Assembly (NCBI GenBank): GCA_017515325.1
Contig: JAFWGA010000065.1
Coordinates: forward strand, 1 to 32,558
Length of the DNA: 32,558 nt
From: Blautia sp.
Lineage (GTDB): Bacteria > Bacillota > Clostridia > Lachnospirales > Lachnospiraceae
Reading direction: 5' to 3'
The position numbers and the translations under genes are program-made. The notes beneath the pieces are model-generated. The model searched no databases and was not told where the DNA came from. It worked only from the letters and a program-made list of their open reading frames with translations. Position 1 is the first letter of the stretch; every line of letters begins with the position of its first letter. Below are positions 1-7,973 of the stretch, in pieces.

Positions 1-46
1 ATTCCTCCGCCCTCTGACTTGTCTTCGCAAGCATCTGCCGCGTTGT

Positions 47-141
47 CGTCAGTTGGCGATGCCCGCATCGCCGCCTTCCTCCGCCTTGCATATGCTCACG
101 AATACTGCGTCATATGGCTAAGTTATTTAATTACAGTGCCT
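47..141 (-). repeat. 95-bp repeat, left copy (outward facing)
   Basis: These 95 bases are the exact reverse complement of 32421-32515; identity stops sharply at both edges. The copy contains a near-perfect hairpin: GGCGATG at 55-61, a four-base loop, CATCGCC at 66-72. Its inner edge lies only four bases before the Shine-Dalgarno sequence of the first gene, so any promoter of that gene lies inside the repeat. Read outward on the minus strand, an ATG frame beginning near position 92 stays open to the window edge. I do not recognise the family. An interspersed palindromic element or the end of a mobile element are both possible. Confidence 0.95.
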
Positions 142-157
142 AAGAGGAGGAAAAAAT

Positions 158-1198
158 ATGCTGACTGCAAGACAGAATATGGACGAAGTGATCAAGGGTG
201 GCAATCCAGACAGAGTGGTAAACCAGTATGAAGCGATTCAGCTGCTGTTCCATCCCTTTGTCATGAGATCTCCCCTGCTCAGACCTGGCGACGAGAATGT
301 AAAAAATGCCTGGGGAATCACTAACAGCTTTCCGGTGGGTGTACCTGGCCAGTTTCCGGTTCATACGCCGGACAAGGTAGTCATCCAGGATATCGAGCAT
401 TGGCAGGATTATGTTCACGCTCCGGATCTTCATTTTACCGACGAGGAGTGGGGAATCTTTGAGGATCAGTACAAGGCTGTGGATACAACCAAGGCCTATA
501 AGGCTGTTTTTGTAGCTCCCGGCCTTTTTGAGCAGTGCCATCATCTGGGGGAGATTTCCAATACCCTTATGAATTTATATGAGTATCCGGATGAAATGCA
601 CGATCTGATCAAATACCTGGTAGACTGGGAGCTGGAGCTGGCGGAAGGCATCTGTTCCCATCTGCATCCGGATGCCCTCTTCCATCATGACGATATGGGA
701 AGCCAGAAGAGCACCTTTATGAGTCCGGAGATGTGGGAGGAGTTCTACGTAGACGGCTACAAGCAGATCTATAAGTATTACCATGATCATGGCTGCAAGC
801 TTGTCTTCCATCATTCTGACAGCTATGGCGCTACTCTGGTACCGTCCATGATCGAGATGGGTATCGATGTATGGCAGGGCTGTTTCGCGTCCAACAACAT
901 TCCGGAGCTGATCCCCAAGTATGGTGAGAAAATCACCTTCATGGGAGCCATCGAAAACCGGATGGTTGACTTTGAAGGCTGGACAACGGAAAACAACCGC
1001 AAGGTCATCCGTGAGACCATCGAAGCCTGCGGGAATAAATATTTCATCCCCTGCATCGCCCAGGGCGGTCCCGGATCTGTATTCCCGGGTGTCTATGCGG
1101 ATATGTGCAAGGAGATCGATGCTTACAATATCGAGAAATACGGCATGACCCAGGAAGGTCTGGATGCCCAGAGACTTCCCTGGCAGATCCTTTTCTGA
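158..1198 (+). CDS. Uroporphyrinogen decarboxylase (URO-D) superfamily protein
   Basis: 346 aa, complete. AGGAGG at 145-150 lies seven bases before the ATG. The fold family is recognised from the (beta/alpha)8 pattern with HHDDMGSQ (residues 176-183), LVFHHSDS (215-222), MGAIENRMV (262-270) and GGPGSVFPG (303-311). Relatives include true HemE and the MtaA/CmuA corrinoid methyltransferases. No haem genes are nearby, which argues against HemE. The usual His-x-Cys zinc site of the methyltransferase branch appears here as H-H-S-D, without the cysteine, so methyl transfer by that mechanism is doubtful. Such proteins in Clostridia are mostly uncharacterised. The gene is single, with its own terminator and with the 95-bp repeat immediately upstream. 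Substrate unknown. Confidence 0.85.
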   Translation: MLTARQNMDEVIKGGNPDRVVNQYEAIQLLFHPFVMRSPLLRPGDENVKNAWGITNSFPVGVPGQFPVHTPDKVVIQDIEHWQDYVHAPDLHFTDEEWGIFEDQYKAVDTTKAYKAVFVAPGLFEQCHHLGEISNTLMNLYEYPDEMHDLIKYLVDWELELAEGICSHLHPDALFHHDDMGSQKSTFMSPEMWEEFYVDGYKQIYKYYHDHGCKLVFHHSDSYGATLVPSMIEMGIDVWQGCFASNNIPELIPKYGEKITFMGAIENRMVDFEGWTTENNRKVIRETIEACGNKYFIPCIAQGGPGSVFPGVYADMCKEIDAYNIEKYGMTQEGLDAQRLPWQILF

Positions 1199-1231
1199 TT
1201 CATCCTGGCTTTGCCTGAACCGGCATATTCT

Positions 1232-1270
1232 GAACCTCCGGGCTCCTTTCGGGAACCGGAGGTTCTTTTT
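1232..1270 (+). terminator. Rho-independent terminator after URO-D gene
   Basis: A perfect 10-bp stem, GAACCTCCGG (1232-1241) with CCGGAGGTTC (1256-1265), a 14-base loop, then five T. It lies 34 bases after the URO-D stop and separates that gene from the next group. Confidence 0.93.
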
Positions 1271-1403
1271 ATCCCAGAGCCGCGTAATGAAATTGTACCG
1301 ACTAACGTCGGAACGCTGCTCGGGGAGGGGGGTAGAGGTGCGGCTGCGCCTTCCTCTACCCTATTATGTCCTGTTCCGGGCAGCCCTGTCACAGGAGGTT
1401 GCT

Positions 1404-2072
1404 ATGGATAAAAAACTGATGACACAAGCATTGACAAAACTCCTGATGGGTTTTATCTTTATTTTATTCATTTTGTTTGTCCCAGCTGGAACTCTGATAT
1501 TTGGCCAGGCCTGGCTGCTGGTGGGGCTCCTCCTTCTTGCCGTGATGACGACAGGGAGGATTCTTCTGATTATTGATCCGGATCTCCTGGCATTGAGACT
1601 GAAAGCGGAGGGGGACGAAGAGGAAAGGCAGACTGTCGGGCTGTTGGTTTTTTTGCTTGCCTGTGCTCTGGCCCTTGCAGGACTGAACTACAGATTTTCA
1701 TGGTATGTCCTGCCGGGAAAGGTTTCTTGTGCAGGGGCTGTACTTTTTGTCCTGGCTTATGGTTTTTATATGGAGGTTTTCAGAGAAAACTCCTTTCTGT
1801 CCAGGACAATCGAGATCCAAAAAGGGCAGAAGGTGATTGACACGGGGCTTTATCGAGCGGTCAGGCATCCTATGTATCTGAGTGTGGGCATGATGTCTCT
1901 GGCTGTACCTTTGATTCTGGGTTCACCCTGGTCCTTGATCCTGACGCTGGGATATTTTCCGGTCATAGGCTGCCGCATTCGCTGCGAGGAGCAGGTTCTG
2001 GCAGAAAAACTGGAGGGATATTCTGATTATATGAGAAAAGTGCGGTATAGACTGATCCCTTTTTTGTGGTAG
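1404..2072 (+). CDS. Isoprenylcysteine carboxyl methyltransferase (ICMT)/PEMT-like membrane methyltransferase
   Basis: 222 aa with the ATG at 1404, chosen because AGGAGG at 1393-1398 precedes it by five bases. The same frame is open upstream but has no ribosome site there. Four to five hydrophobic segments are visible (about residues 10-32, 35-55, 78-95, 105-122, 160-185). The C-terminal signature is that of COG2020 ICMT-like proteins: IDTGLYRAVRHPMYLS, then a Glu-rich EEQVLAEKLEGYSDYM stretch, then an Arg-rich end. Family members methylate isoprenylcysteine or phospholipids with S-adenosylmethionine at the membrane. The bacterial substrate is generally unknown. It may be cotranscribed with the histidine phosphatase 51 bases downstream. 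Confidence 0.85.
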   Translation: MDKKLMTQALTKLLMGFIFILFILFVPAGTLIFGQAWLLVGLLLLAVMTTGRILLIIDPDLLALRLKAEGDEEERQTVGLLVFLLACALALAGLNYRFSWYVLPGKVSCAGAVLFVLAYGFYMEVFRENSFLSRTIEIQKGQKVIDTGLYRAVRHPMYLSVGMMSLAVPLILGSPWSLILTLGYFPVIGCRIRCEEQVLAEKLEGYSDYMRKVRYRLIPFLW

Positions 2073-2123
2073 GGAAGAGCTGAAGCGCAACGGTAGAAGC
2101 TGTGTGTGCCGAGAGGAGAACAT

Positions 2124-2879
2124 ATGAAACTTTTGCTGATCCGACACGGGGATCCTGATTATGAGAAAGATTCTTTGACGGAACGGGGACGGCAGGAAGC
2201 ACTGTTTCTGGCGGAGCGAATCGCCAGGCTTGTGGTAGACCAATGCTTTGTCTCTCCCTGCGGCCGGGCAAAGGAGACCGCAAAACCGACCCTTGAGCGG
2301 CTGAATATGACTGCTCAGGAGTATGACTGGCTCAGGGAGTTTGACGTAAGGAGAATCCTCCGACCGGATTGTCCGGATAAAAGAAGTATCCCCTGGGATT
2401 GGCTTCCCCAGGACTGGCTGGCGGAGGAAGTCTTTTTTGACAAGGACAGGTGGGCATCTCAGGAGGTCATGGCTGAAGCCGGAGTGGGAGAGTATTACGA
2501 TGCCGTCACGAGGCAGTTTGATGAGCTTATGGCATCCTTTGGCTATCAAAGGGAAAATAAATACTATCATGTGGAGGAGTCAAACCAAAAGACCCTGGTC
2601 TTTTTCTGTCATTTAGGGGTTCAGTGCGTGATCCTGTCCCATTTGATGAATGTGTCGCCCATGCCCTTATGGCATGGAATCAGTATGCCGCCAAGCTCGG
2701 TGACGACCCTGGTGACCGAGGAAAGAAGGAAAGGGACGGCGGTTTTCCGTGCCCTGAGCATAGGAGACATTTCCCACTTATACGCTCATGATATGAGCCT
2801 GCTCCCTTCCCATGACCTCCCCTTTCCATCGGCTCATTTTTGCGAATGTTTTGACCTTAAGGAGGAAAGGCATGGGTAA
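2124..2879 (+). CDS. Histidine phosphatase superfamily protein
   Basis: 251 aa. The ATG at 2124 is preceded by GAGAGGAGAA; a GTG at 2106 is an alternative with no ribosome site. The phosphohistidine motif is LIRHGD (residues 5-10, H8 the presumed nucleophile), with ERGRQEA (20-26), a basic SPCGRAKETA (44-53), and the second catalytic histidine in FFCHLGV (H163). This matches the phosphoglycerate mutase-like superfamily, whose members dephosphorylate sugars, nucleotides or other small molecules. The middle insert (about 75-150) makes it longer than typical cobalamin phosphatases and the substrate cannot be read from sequence. The stop overlaps the start of the amidase gene by eight bases, implying coupled translation. 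Confidence 0.9.
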   Translation: MKLLLIRHGDPDYEKDSLTERGRQEALFLAERIARLVVDQCFVSPCGRAKETAKPTLERLNMTAQEYDWLREFDVRRILRPDCPDKRSIPWDWLPQDWLAEEVFFDKDRWASQEVMAEAGVGEYYDAVTRQFDELMASFGYQRENKYYHVEESNQKTLVFFCHLGVQCVILSHLMNVSPMPLWHGISMPPSSVTTLVTEERRKGTAVFRALSIGDISHLYAHDMSLLPSHDLPFPSAHFCECFDLKEERHG

Positions 2880-3885
2880 TCGAAAACGAATCTTTCAATC
2901 TTTGCAGACAGCGATGCTTTTGCTGCTGATAAGCCTGACGGGAGGAAGTGGGCTTATGACGATATATGGAGCAGACACGGAGGAAGAGCTTCTGATTCCT
3001 GAGAAAAAGGAAGAGGGCATTCTGGTACCCTCCTCGGATCAACAGGATCAGGACAATACACACAATATATGGAAGGAGTCCGGTCTTGCCGGTGAATGCC
3101 ATGATGCTGTTCCACAGGCAGAGCAAAACCGGACGGAGGGCTGGATTGCCTGGGATGAGAGCTGGGAATATGCTTCCTACTCTGCTATCCATACGGGCAT
3201 GGCCTATCTGTACCGGGCGCCAGCCTCCCGCGGGATTGTGGTTGCCGTCAATGCCGGGCATGGGACGGCGGGCGGCACAGAAGCCCAGACCCTGTGTCAT
3301 CCCGACCAGTCCCCCAAGGTAACAGGCGGGTCGACCGGAGAAGGCGCGATCTATGCTATGGCTGTATCCAACGGTACAACGCTGCTGGACGGGACGCCGG
3401 AATCCCAGGTGACACTGAGCCTTGCCAGGCTGCTGAAGGACAGGCTCCTGCAGGAGGGCTTTGACGTACTGATGATCCGGAACTCGGATGATGTACAGTT
3501 GGACAATATAGCCAGGACGGTATTGGCAAATCAGGTTGCAGACTGCCATCTTTCCCTTCACTATGATTCTACTGAAACAGACAAGGGCTTCTTTTTTATC
3601 AGTGTTCCCAATGTGGAAAGCTATCTCGGCATGGAGCCTGTCGCTTCCCATTATCAGCAGCATATGGCTCTGGGAAACGCTTTACTGTCGGGAGCCATCT
3701 CGCAGGGGATTATGTTGTATGGAGATGGGACACTGCCGATTGATCTTACTCAGACCTCTTATTCGACTATTCCATCGGTGGATGTCGAGGTGGGAGACAG
3801 GGCTTCGGATTACTCACCTCAGACCCAGGGAAGAATTGCCGACGCCATCGTGACAGGTGTGAAGCAGTATTTTGGCGTAGGGTAA
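2872..3885 (+). CDS. Exported N-acetylmuramoyl-L-alanine amidase (Amidase_3)
   Basis: 337 aa. The ATG at 2872 follows AAGGAGG (2859-2865). Residues 1-33 look like a Sec signal peptide or signal anchor (basic RKR, hydrophobic core from about 13 to 30). A low-complexity acidic linker follows to about residue 115. The catalytic domain starts at VVAVNAGHG (H130) and continues with TPESQV (E177), HLSLHYDS (H230) and a late DVEVGDRAS glutamate. These match the two His and one Glu zinc ligands plus catalytic Glu of Amidase_3. The domain cleaves the lactyl-amide bond between muramic acid and stem peptide. There is an insertion (about residues 133-172, rich in G, S and T) between the first two ligands. 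No cell-wall binding repeats are visible. Confidence 0.9.
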   Translation: MGNRKRIFQSLQTAMLLLLISLTGGSGLMTIYGADTEEELLIPEKKEEGILVPSSDQQDQDNTHNIWKESGLAGECHDAVPQAEQNRTEGWIAWDESWEYASYSAIHTGMAYLYRAPASRGIVVAVNAGHGTAGGTEAQTLCHPDQSPKVTGGSTGEGAIYAMAVSNGTTLLDGTPESQVTLSLARLLKDRLLQEGFDVLMIRNSDDVQLDNIARTVLANQVADCHLSLHYDSTETDKGFFFISVPNVESYLGMEPVASHYQQHMALGNALLSGAISQGIMLYGDGTLPIDLTQTSYSTIPSVDVEVGDRASDYSPQTQGRIADAIVTGVKQYFGVG

Positions 3886-3899
3886 GTATAACGGGAAGT

Positions 3900-3932
3900 G
3901 TAACTACGAAGCACAGAGTGCTGAGTAGTTAC
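3900..3932 (+). other. Compact hairpin with tandem G-A internal loop
   Basis: GTAACTAC (3900-3907) pairs with GTAGTTAC (3925-3932), and AGCAC (3910-3914) pairs with GTGCT (3918-3922) around an AGA loop. The two helices are separated by GA on each strand, which can form tandem sheared G-A pairs. No T-run follows, so this is not a normal terminator. It lies between the amidase and the nucleotidyltransferase genes, and related sequence flanks it on both sides (ACGGGAAGTG before, ACGGGGAAGTG after). Confidence 0.7.
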
Positions 3933-3982
3933 GGGGAAGTGCAGTAAACGAAGAAAACTGCGTTGTGGGAGGAGGAGCTGCG

Positions 3983-5116
3983 ATGGATTGGCCGCAGGCC
4001 TGTGAGTATGTCATTTCCCTTTGCAGGGCAGCAATAAATGATGAAGTGTCCGATATTGACGCTGGCGTGGTGGATCTGGATGAAGTTTATGCCTTTGCTT
4101 CGGCCCATATGATTTCCGCCGTGGTTGCGGCGGCCCTGGAGAAAGCCGGGGTCGAAGACGAGCGATCCGGCAGTATTATCGCCAGGTCCTTGTGGAAATC
4201 TGCCATGTTTGATGATGCCCTGTCAAAAGTCGAGGCCGGACTGGAGGAAAGGCAGATCTGGTATATGCCCTTAAAGGGGGCTGTGCTGAAGCATTACTAT
4301 CCGGAATATGGCATGCGTGAATTTGTCGATTATGATATCCTGATTGATCCTTCCCGGGCTGATGACGTGAAGGAAATGATGAAAAGCCTTGGCTTTACGC
4401 CGGAACGCTATACCTCCAGTTATCATAATGCTTTCTACAAAGCGCCGATACTGAATTTTGAGATGCATACAGGGTTATTCAGCCCCAGAAACGGAGAAAA
4501 ACTATATGAATATTACCGGGACATCGGGAATCGGCTGATCGGTGGAAGGGGATACGAGAGACATTTTACACCGGAGGACTTTTACCTGTATTTTCTTGCC
4601 CATGAGTATAAGCACTATCATTCAGCCGGGATTGGCCTTCGGTCCCTGCTTGATACCTATGTGTACCTGAAGAAGGAAAGCCTGGATATGGGTTATGTCG
4701 CCCAGGAGGCTCAAAAGCTGGGGATTGCTGACTTTGAAAAGCAGAACCGTTCCCTGGCCATGCATCTTTGGGGGCAGGGAAAGCTGACGCCGGAAGACAG
4801 GAGGATATTGGATTACATCCTCTCCTCCGGCAGCCATGGCAGTCTTTCTCATCATGTGCAGAATAAGATACAGGAGGGTGGATACTCAAAATGGCAATAC
4901 ATGCTGGAACGCTTTCTGGTTCCGGTAAACGAGAAGGACAGTCAATATGCGGTTTTTGCCGGGATGTATCCGTTTTTCTATCGGCATAAGGCTTTTCTTT
5001 GGCTGCTGCCCTTCTACCGAACCTTTCGGGCTGTCATATCCGGCCGCTTCCGTCGAGAGGCGGGTGCGTTAAAAAGGGCCAGGACGTCGTCAGACCGATC
5101 CGGGTCCGGACACTGA
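3983..5116 (+). CDS. Nucleotidyltransferase-fold family protein (NTP_transf_5-like)
   Basis: 377 aa. The ATG at 3983 has GGGAGGAGG at 3967-3975; a GTG at 3965 lies upstream of that site and is unlikely. The recognisable core is PLKGA (residues 96-100) followed by R112-E-F-V-D116-Y-D118-I-L-I-D122, the pattern of the uncharacterised nucleotidyltransferase family PF14907. Such proteins often accompany polysaccharide or cell-surface genes. The C-terminal half is helical with HEYKHYH (about 207-213), consistent with the family. The last 30 residues are strongly basic (many R, K and S). Its position after an exported amidase fits a cell-envelope role, but that is inference. The activity is unknown. 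Confidence 0.75.
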   Translation: MDWPQACEYVISLCRAAINDEVSDIDAGVVDLDEVYAFASAHMISAVVAAALEKAGVEDERSGSIIARSLWKSAMFDDALSKVEAGLEERQIWYMPLKGAVLKHYYPEYGMREFVDYDILIDPSRADDVKEMMKSLGFTPERYTSSYHNAFYKAPILNFEMHTGLFSPRNGEKLYEYYRDIGNRLIGGRGYERHFTPEDFYLYFLAHEYKHYHSAGIGLRSLLDTYVYLKKESLDMGYVAQEAQKLGIADFEKQNRSLAMHLWGQGKLTPEDRRILDYILSSGSHGSLSHHVQNKIQEGGYSKWQYMLERFLVPVNEKDSQYAVFAGMYPFFYRHKAFLWLLPFYRTFRAVISGRFRREAGALKRARTSSDRSGSGH

Positions 5117-5209
5117 ACCGGGTTCAGAATTTTATGGTAAACGTACAAGATGCCTGTATTTTGATTCGCGAATATCCTATATTTGATTTGGGGAGGAGGC
5201 AAGCATGAT

Positions 5210-6823
5210 ATGAAACTGACATTCTTAGGCGCTGCCCATGAGGTCACAGGAAGCTGTTATTATCTGGAAACGGCCCAATCCCGCTTTCTGGTAGACTGCG
5301 GCATGGAGCAGGGGAGGGACATTTATGTCAATGAGGAGATCCCCGTCCCGGCAGGGCAGCTGGATTTTGTTCTTCTGACCCATGCCCATATTGATCATTC
5401 CGGCATGCTGCCGGCTCTGTTTGCCCAGGGCTTTAAGGGACCGATTTATGCTACGGAGGCGACCTGCAACCTTTGCGATATCATGCTTCGCGACAGTGCC
5501 CATATCCAGGAGTTTGAGGCCGAATGGCGCAACCGCAAGGGGAGAAGGCAAGGAAAGGAAGAGTATATCCCGGCTTACACCATGAAGGATGCCATGGGTG
5601 TGATCAGGAATTTCAAAGGCTGCGCCTATGGAAAGGAGATTACGCCTGCTCCTGGCGTCAGGGTCCGCTTTGTCGATGCGGGGCATCTTCTGGGATCCGC
5701 CAGTATTGAAATCTGGCTGTCGGAAGGGGATATCGAGAAGAAGCTGGTATTCTCCGGAGATATCGGAAATGTCAACCAGCCCCTGATCCGTGATCCCAGC
5801 TATATCACAGAGGCGGATTACTGCATTATGGAATCCACCTATGGGGACAGAAGCCATGGAGAAAGGCCTGATTATGCCAAGCGGCTGGCTGAGGTGATCC
5901 AGAAAACCTTTGACCGCGGAGGAAATGTGGTCATTCCCTCCTTTGCCGTTGGGCGCACCCAGGAAATGCTCTATTTCATCCGTCAGATCAAGGAGCAGAA
6001 GCTGGTTACGGGACATGACAATTTCCCTGTATATGTGGACAGTCCTCTGGCCAACGAGGCTACCACCATTTTCGCAGAGCATCCGTATGACTGCTTCGAC
6101 GAGGAGGCACTCGCCCTGTACAGGAAGGGGATCAACCCGATGTCCTTTCCGGGACTGAAAATTTCCATTACCAGTGATGATTCCAAGGCCATCAATTTTA
6201 TCTCTGAGCCGAAGGTGATCATCTCCGCCAGCGGTATGTGTGATGCCGGCAGGATCAAGCACCATCTCAAGCACAATCTCTGGAGACGGGAATGTACCAT
6301 CCTTTTTGTCGGATATCAGTCCGTCGGTACGCTGGGCAGGGCTCTGGTGGAAGGTGCAGACGTGGTCAGGCTCTTTGGCGAGGAGGTCTCGGTCGCGGCG
6401 CAGATTCTTCAGCTGCCCGGTGTCAGCGGGCATGCTGACGTGAATGGCCTGCTGAAATGGGCCGGATCATTTGAACCAAAGCCCGATAAGGTATTTGTCA
6501 CCCATGGGGAGGATTCTGTGACCGAGATCTTCTCCCGCCGACTGCATGACGAGCTGGGACTCGAAGCCATAGCCCCTTTCTCCGGAACGGTATTCGACCT
6601 GGCCAGCGGCAGCTTTGACAAGGTGACAGAGGGCGTCCGTGTCGAGAAAAAGCCGGTTCTTTCCCCGAAGACCAGGAAAGCTGCGGCGGTATTTGACCGT
6701 CTCTTTGCCATGGGCCAGCGCCTCATGAGCGTGATCCGCAAAAACGAGGGCGGAGCCAACAAGGATCTGGAGCGCTTTACGCGGGAGATCCAGTCACTGT
6801 GTGACAAATACGACAGAGAATAA
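5210..6823 (+). CDS. MBL-fold/beta-CASP metallo-hydrolase with RMMBL domain
   Basis: 537 aa. The metal site motif is LLTHAHIDHSG (H58, H60, D62, H63), with more ligands in DAGHLLGSASIE and FSGDIGN. The beta-CASP part is seen in PSFAVGRTQEMLYFI and IISASGMCDAGRIKHHL. The RMMBL C-terminal motif is VSGHADVNGLL followed by VFVTHGE. This is the COG1236-type RNA-processing nuclease family, distinct from RNase J by its shape, and the target RNA is unknown. The frame is open from a TTG at 5183 but the ribosome site GGGAGGAGG is at 5191-5199, so the ATG at 5210 is chosen. An ATG-ATA-TGA mini-frame at 5205 overlaps the start. The gene converges on the AraC regulator with a 15-base gap. Confidence 0.9.
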   Translation: MKLTFLGAAHEVTGSCYYLETAQSRFLVDCGMEQGRDIYVNEEIPVPAGQLDFVLLTHAHIDHSGMLPALFAQGFKGPIYATEATCNLCDIMLRDSAHIQEFEAEWRNRKGRRQGKEEYIPAYTMKDAMGVIRNFKGCAYGKEITPAPGVRVRFVDAGHLLGSASIEIWLSEGDIEKKLVFSGDIGNVNQPLIRDPSYITEADYCIMESTYGDRSHGERPDYAKRLAEVIQKTFDRGGNVVIPSFAVGRTQEMLYFIRQIKEQKLVTGHDNFPVYVDSPLANEATTIFAEHPYDCFDEEALALYRKGINPMSFPGLKISITSDDSKAINFISEPKVIISASGMCDAGRIKHHLKHNLWRRECTILFVGYQSVGTLGRALVEGADVVRLFGEEVSVAAQILQLPGVSGHADVNGLLKWAGSFEPKPDKVFVTHGEDSVTEIFSRRLHDELGLEAIAPFSGTVFDLASGSFDKVTEGVRVEKKPVLSPKTRKAAAVFDRLFAMGQRLMSVIRKNEGGANKDLERFTREIQSLCDKYDRE

Positions 6824-6838
6824 AAGAATGAAGGATAA

Positions 6839-7642
6839 TTATTGGGCTTCCTGTGTGACGACGTCATGCAGGAAGTCTTCTTTTCCGTAACGCTCCCGGT
6901 ACTGCCTCATGGTCATACCGGTGATGCGGCGGAATTGTTCCCCCAGGTGGCTCTGGGAGGAGAAGCCCAGGTAATTGGCGATCTCGACATAGGTATAGGT
7001 GGAGTAGGCCAGCATATTTTTGGCAAGGGTGATCTTTTCCCGGAGTATGTACTGCTTCAGGGTGATGTTTTCACAGCGGTGGAAGAGGGAGGAAAGATAA
7101 TTCGGCTCAAGCCCGATGGCGCCGGCAATCTGTCTGACCGAGATCCGGGAATTCAGGTGGGAGAATATATAATTTTTACAGTGGGTGATATGCAGATTGT
7201 CCTTGTCCTGGCTGGCGTTCTCTTCCTCCTGCTTATGCTGTCTGACCTCCTGGACCATGAGGCAGTAGCGCATTTCCGTGGTCCGGTACAGATGCTTGAT
7301 GACGGCGACATCCGTACTTTTTTCCATGGCCTGGATGGTAGCGTCGCTGAGGGAATAGCAGGCTTCAGGGGAGACGCCTCCCCGGGCGGCCGCGCTCCTT
7401 GACAGGGTTACCACAACAATGCCGATATCGATTTCCTGACGGACAGGGTCTTCGGACAGAATCCCCCGCCTGTCTTCATAGTTTTCCTTCCGGACCTGCC
7501 TCCACTCTTCTATGTCGCCCCTCTCGATGGCAGAATATTCCCGGATTTCCTCATTATAGGGATTGTGGATAATCCCGTTTTCCATATTTTTGATGAGAAG
7601 CCTGTTGTAAGCCTCCCATACCCGGTCGTAGGGATCGGTCAT
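6839..7642 (-). CDS. AraC-family transcriptional regulator
   Basis: 267 aa, start at 7642 on the minus strand. The reverse complement of CCTCCT at 7650-7655 is the ribosome site, seven bases before the ATG. The C-terminal 100 residues form the two helix-turn-helix AraC domain: ISVRQIAGAIGLEPNYLSS (first HTH), then YVEIANYLGFSSQSHLGEQF and RRITGMTMRQYRERY, the family signature. The N-terminal part (about 1-160) has no cupin motif that I recognise. It contains a helical stretch with a QHKQEEENASQDK linker just before the DNA-binding part. It is transcribed divergently from the sugar ABC transporter and GH120 genes, so it is most likely their activator and senses the imported sugar directly or indirectly. 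That role is inferred from layout. Confidence 0.93.
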   Translation of the reverse strand: MTDPYDRVWEAYNRLLIKNMENGIIHNPYNEEIREYSAIERGDIEEWRQVRKENYEDRRGILSEDPVRQEIDIGIVVVTLSRSAAARGGVSPEACYSLSDATIQAMEKSTDVAVIKHLYRTTEMRYCLMVQEVRQHKQEEENASQDKDNLHITHCKNYIFSHLNSRISVRQIAGAIGLEPNYLSSLFHRCENITLKQYILREKITLAKNMLAYSTYTYVEIANYLGFSSQSHLGEQFRRITGMTMRQYRERYGKEDFLHDVVTQEAQ

Positions 7643-7689
7643 AGAACTACCTCCTCTTTCCATCCACAGGATCATTTTTTGACAGCAGA

Positions 7690-7719
7690 ATCATATAAAC
7701 CTTAGAAGCAGAATAACAA
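7690..7719 (-). promoter_or_regulatory. Candidate promoter for the AraC-family gene
   Basis: On the minus strand TTGTTA (complement of 7714-7719) and TATGAT (complement of 7690-7695) are 18 bases apart, placing a start about 40 bases before the regulator's ATG. It is a moderate match to a sigma-A promoter, by eye only. Confidence 0.5.
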
Positions 7720-7811
7720 AGAAATGTGATAAAAACAATAGAAAACTGATATAACCTCCCATTTCTTTTTGATAAGATAAAAACACAATAAGGGAGCCGG
7801 AGAGCTTCCGG

Positions 7812-7902
7812 AAACCATAGACAATGCACAACCCTTTCGGGGGGCGGGTACAAACCATCTGTCTATATTGTCGGAGAGACCGAGAGAGATTCAGGATAAT
7901 AT
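7812..7902 (+). promoter_or_regulatory. Candidate AraC operator and -10 box for the sugar transporter operon
   Basis: The 331-base divergent spacer 7643-7973 holds AAACCAT twice (7812-7818 and 7852-7858), exactly 40 bases apart. An inverted pair, ATAGACA (7817-7823) and TGTCTAT (7860-7866), overlaps them. About 30 bases further lies GATAAT/TAATAT (7895-7902), a good -10 box without a recognisable -35 box. Paired sites just upstream of a promoter lacking a -35 are typical of AraC-type activation. The rest of the spacer is AT-rich (7680-7790) and shows nothing else I can name. Confidence 0.45.
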
Positions 7903-7973
7903 AGGGAAATGGTCGGGGACACAGCAGTGCACTGTTACAGGCTTGCAGGTGTTTTTTATGTAGGAGGTAGGAA

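Noticed and set aside
19-231. A 70-codon frame across the left repeat
   Set aside because: It crosses the start of the URO-D gene in another frame and consists mostly of repeat sequence; no ribosome site.
1298-1360. Hairpins CCGAC/GTCGG and GGTAGAGG/CCTCTACC before the ICMT-like gene as a riboswitch
   Set aside because: Only two isolated short stems with no recognised conserved core, and no T-run; not enough to name a riboswitch.
5225-6433. A 402-codon minus-strand frame
   Set aside because: Shadow of the beta-CASP hydrolase gene; composition effect with no recognisable protein.
7679-7707. TTGACA upstream of the solute-binding protein gene as its -35 box
   Set aside because: The hexamer 17 bases later is TTAGAA, a poor -10, and the site lies almost 300 bases before the gene, inside the likely regulator promoter.
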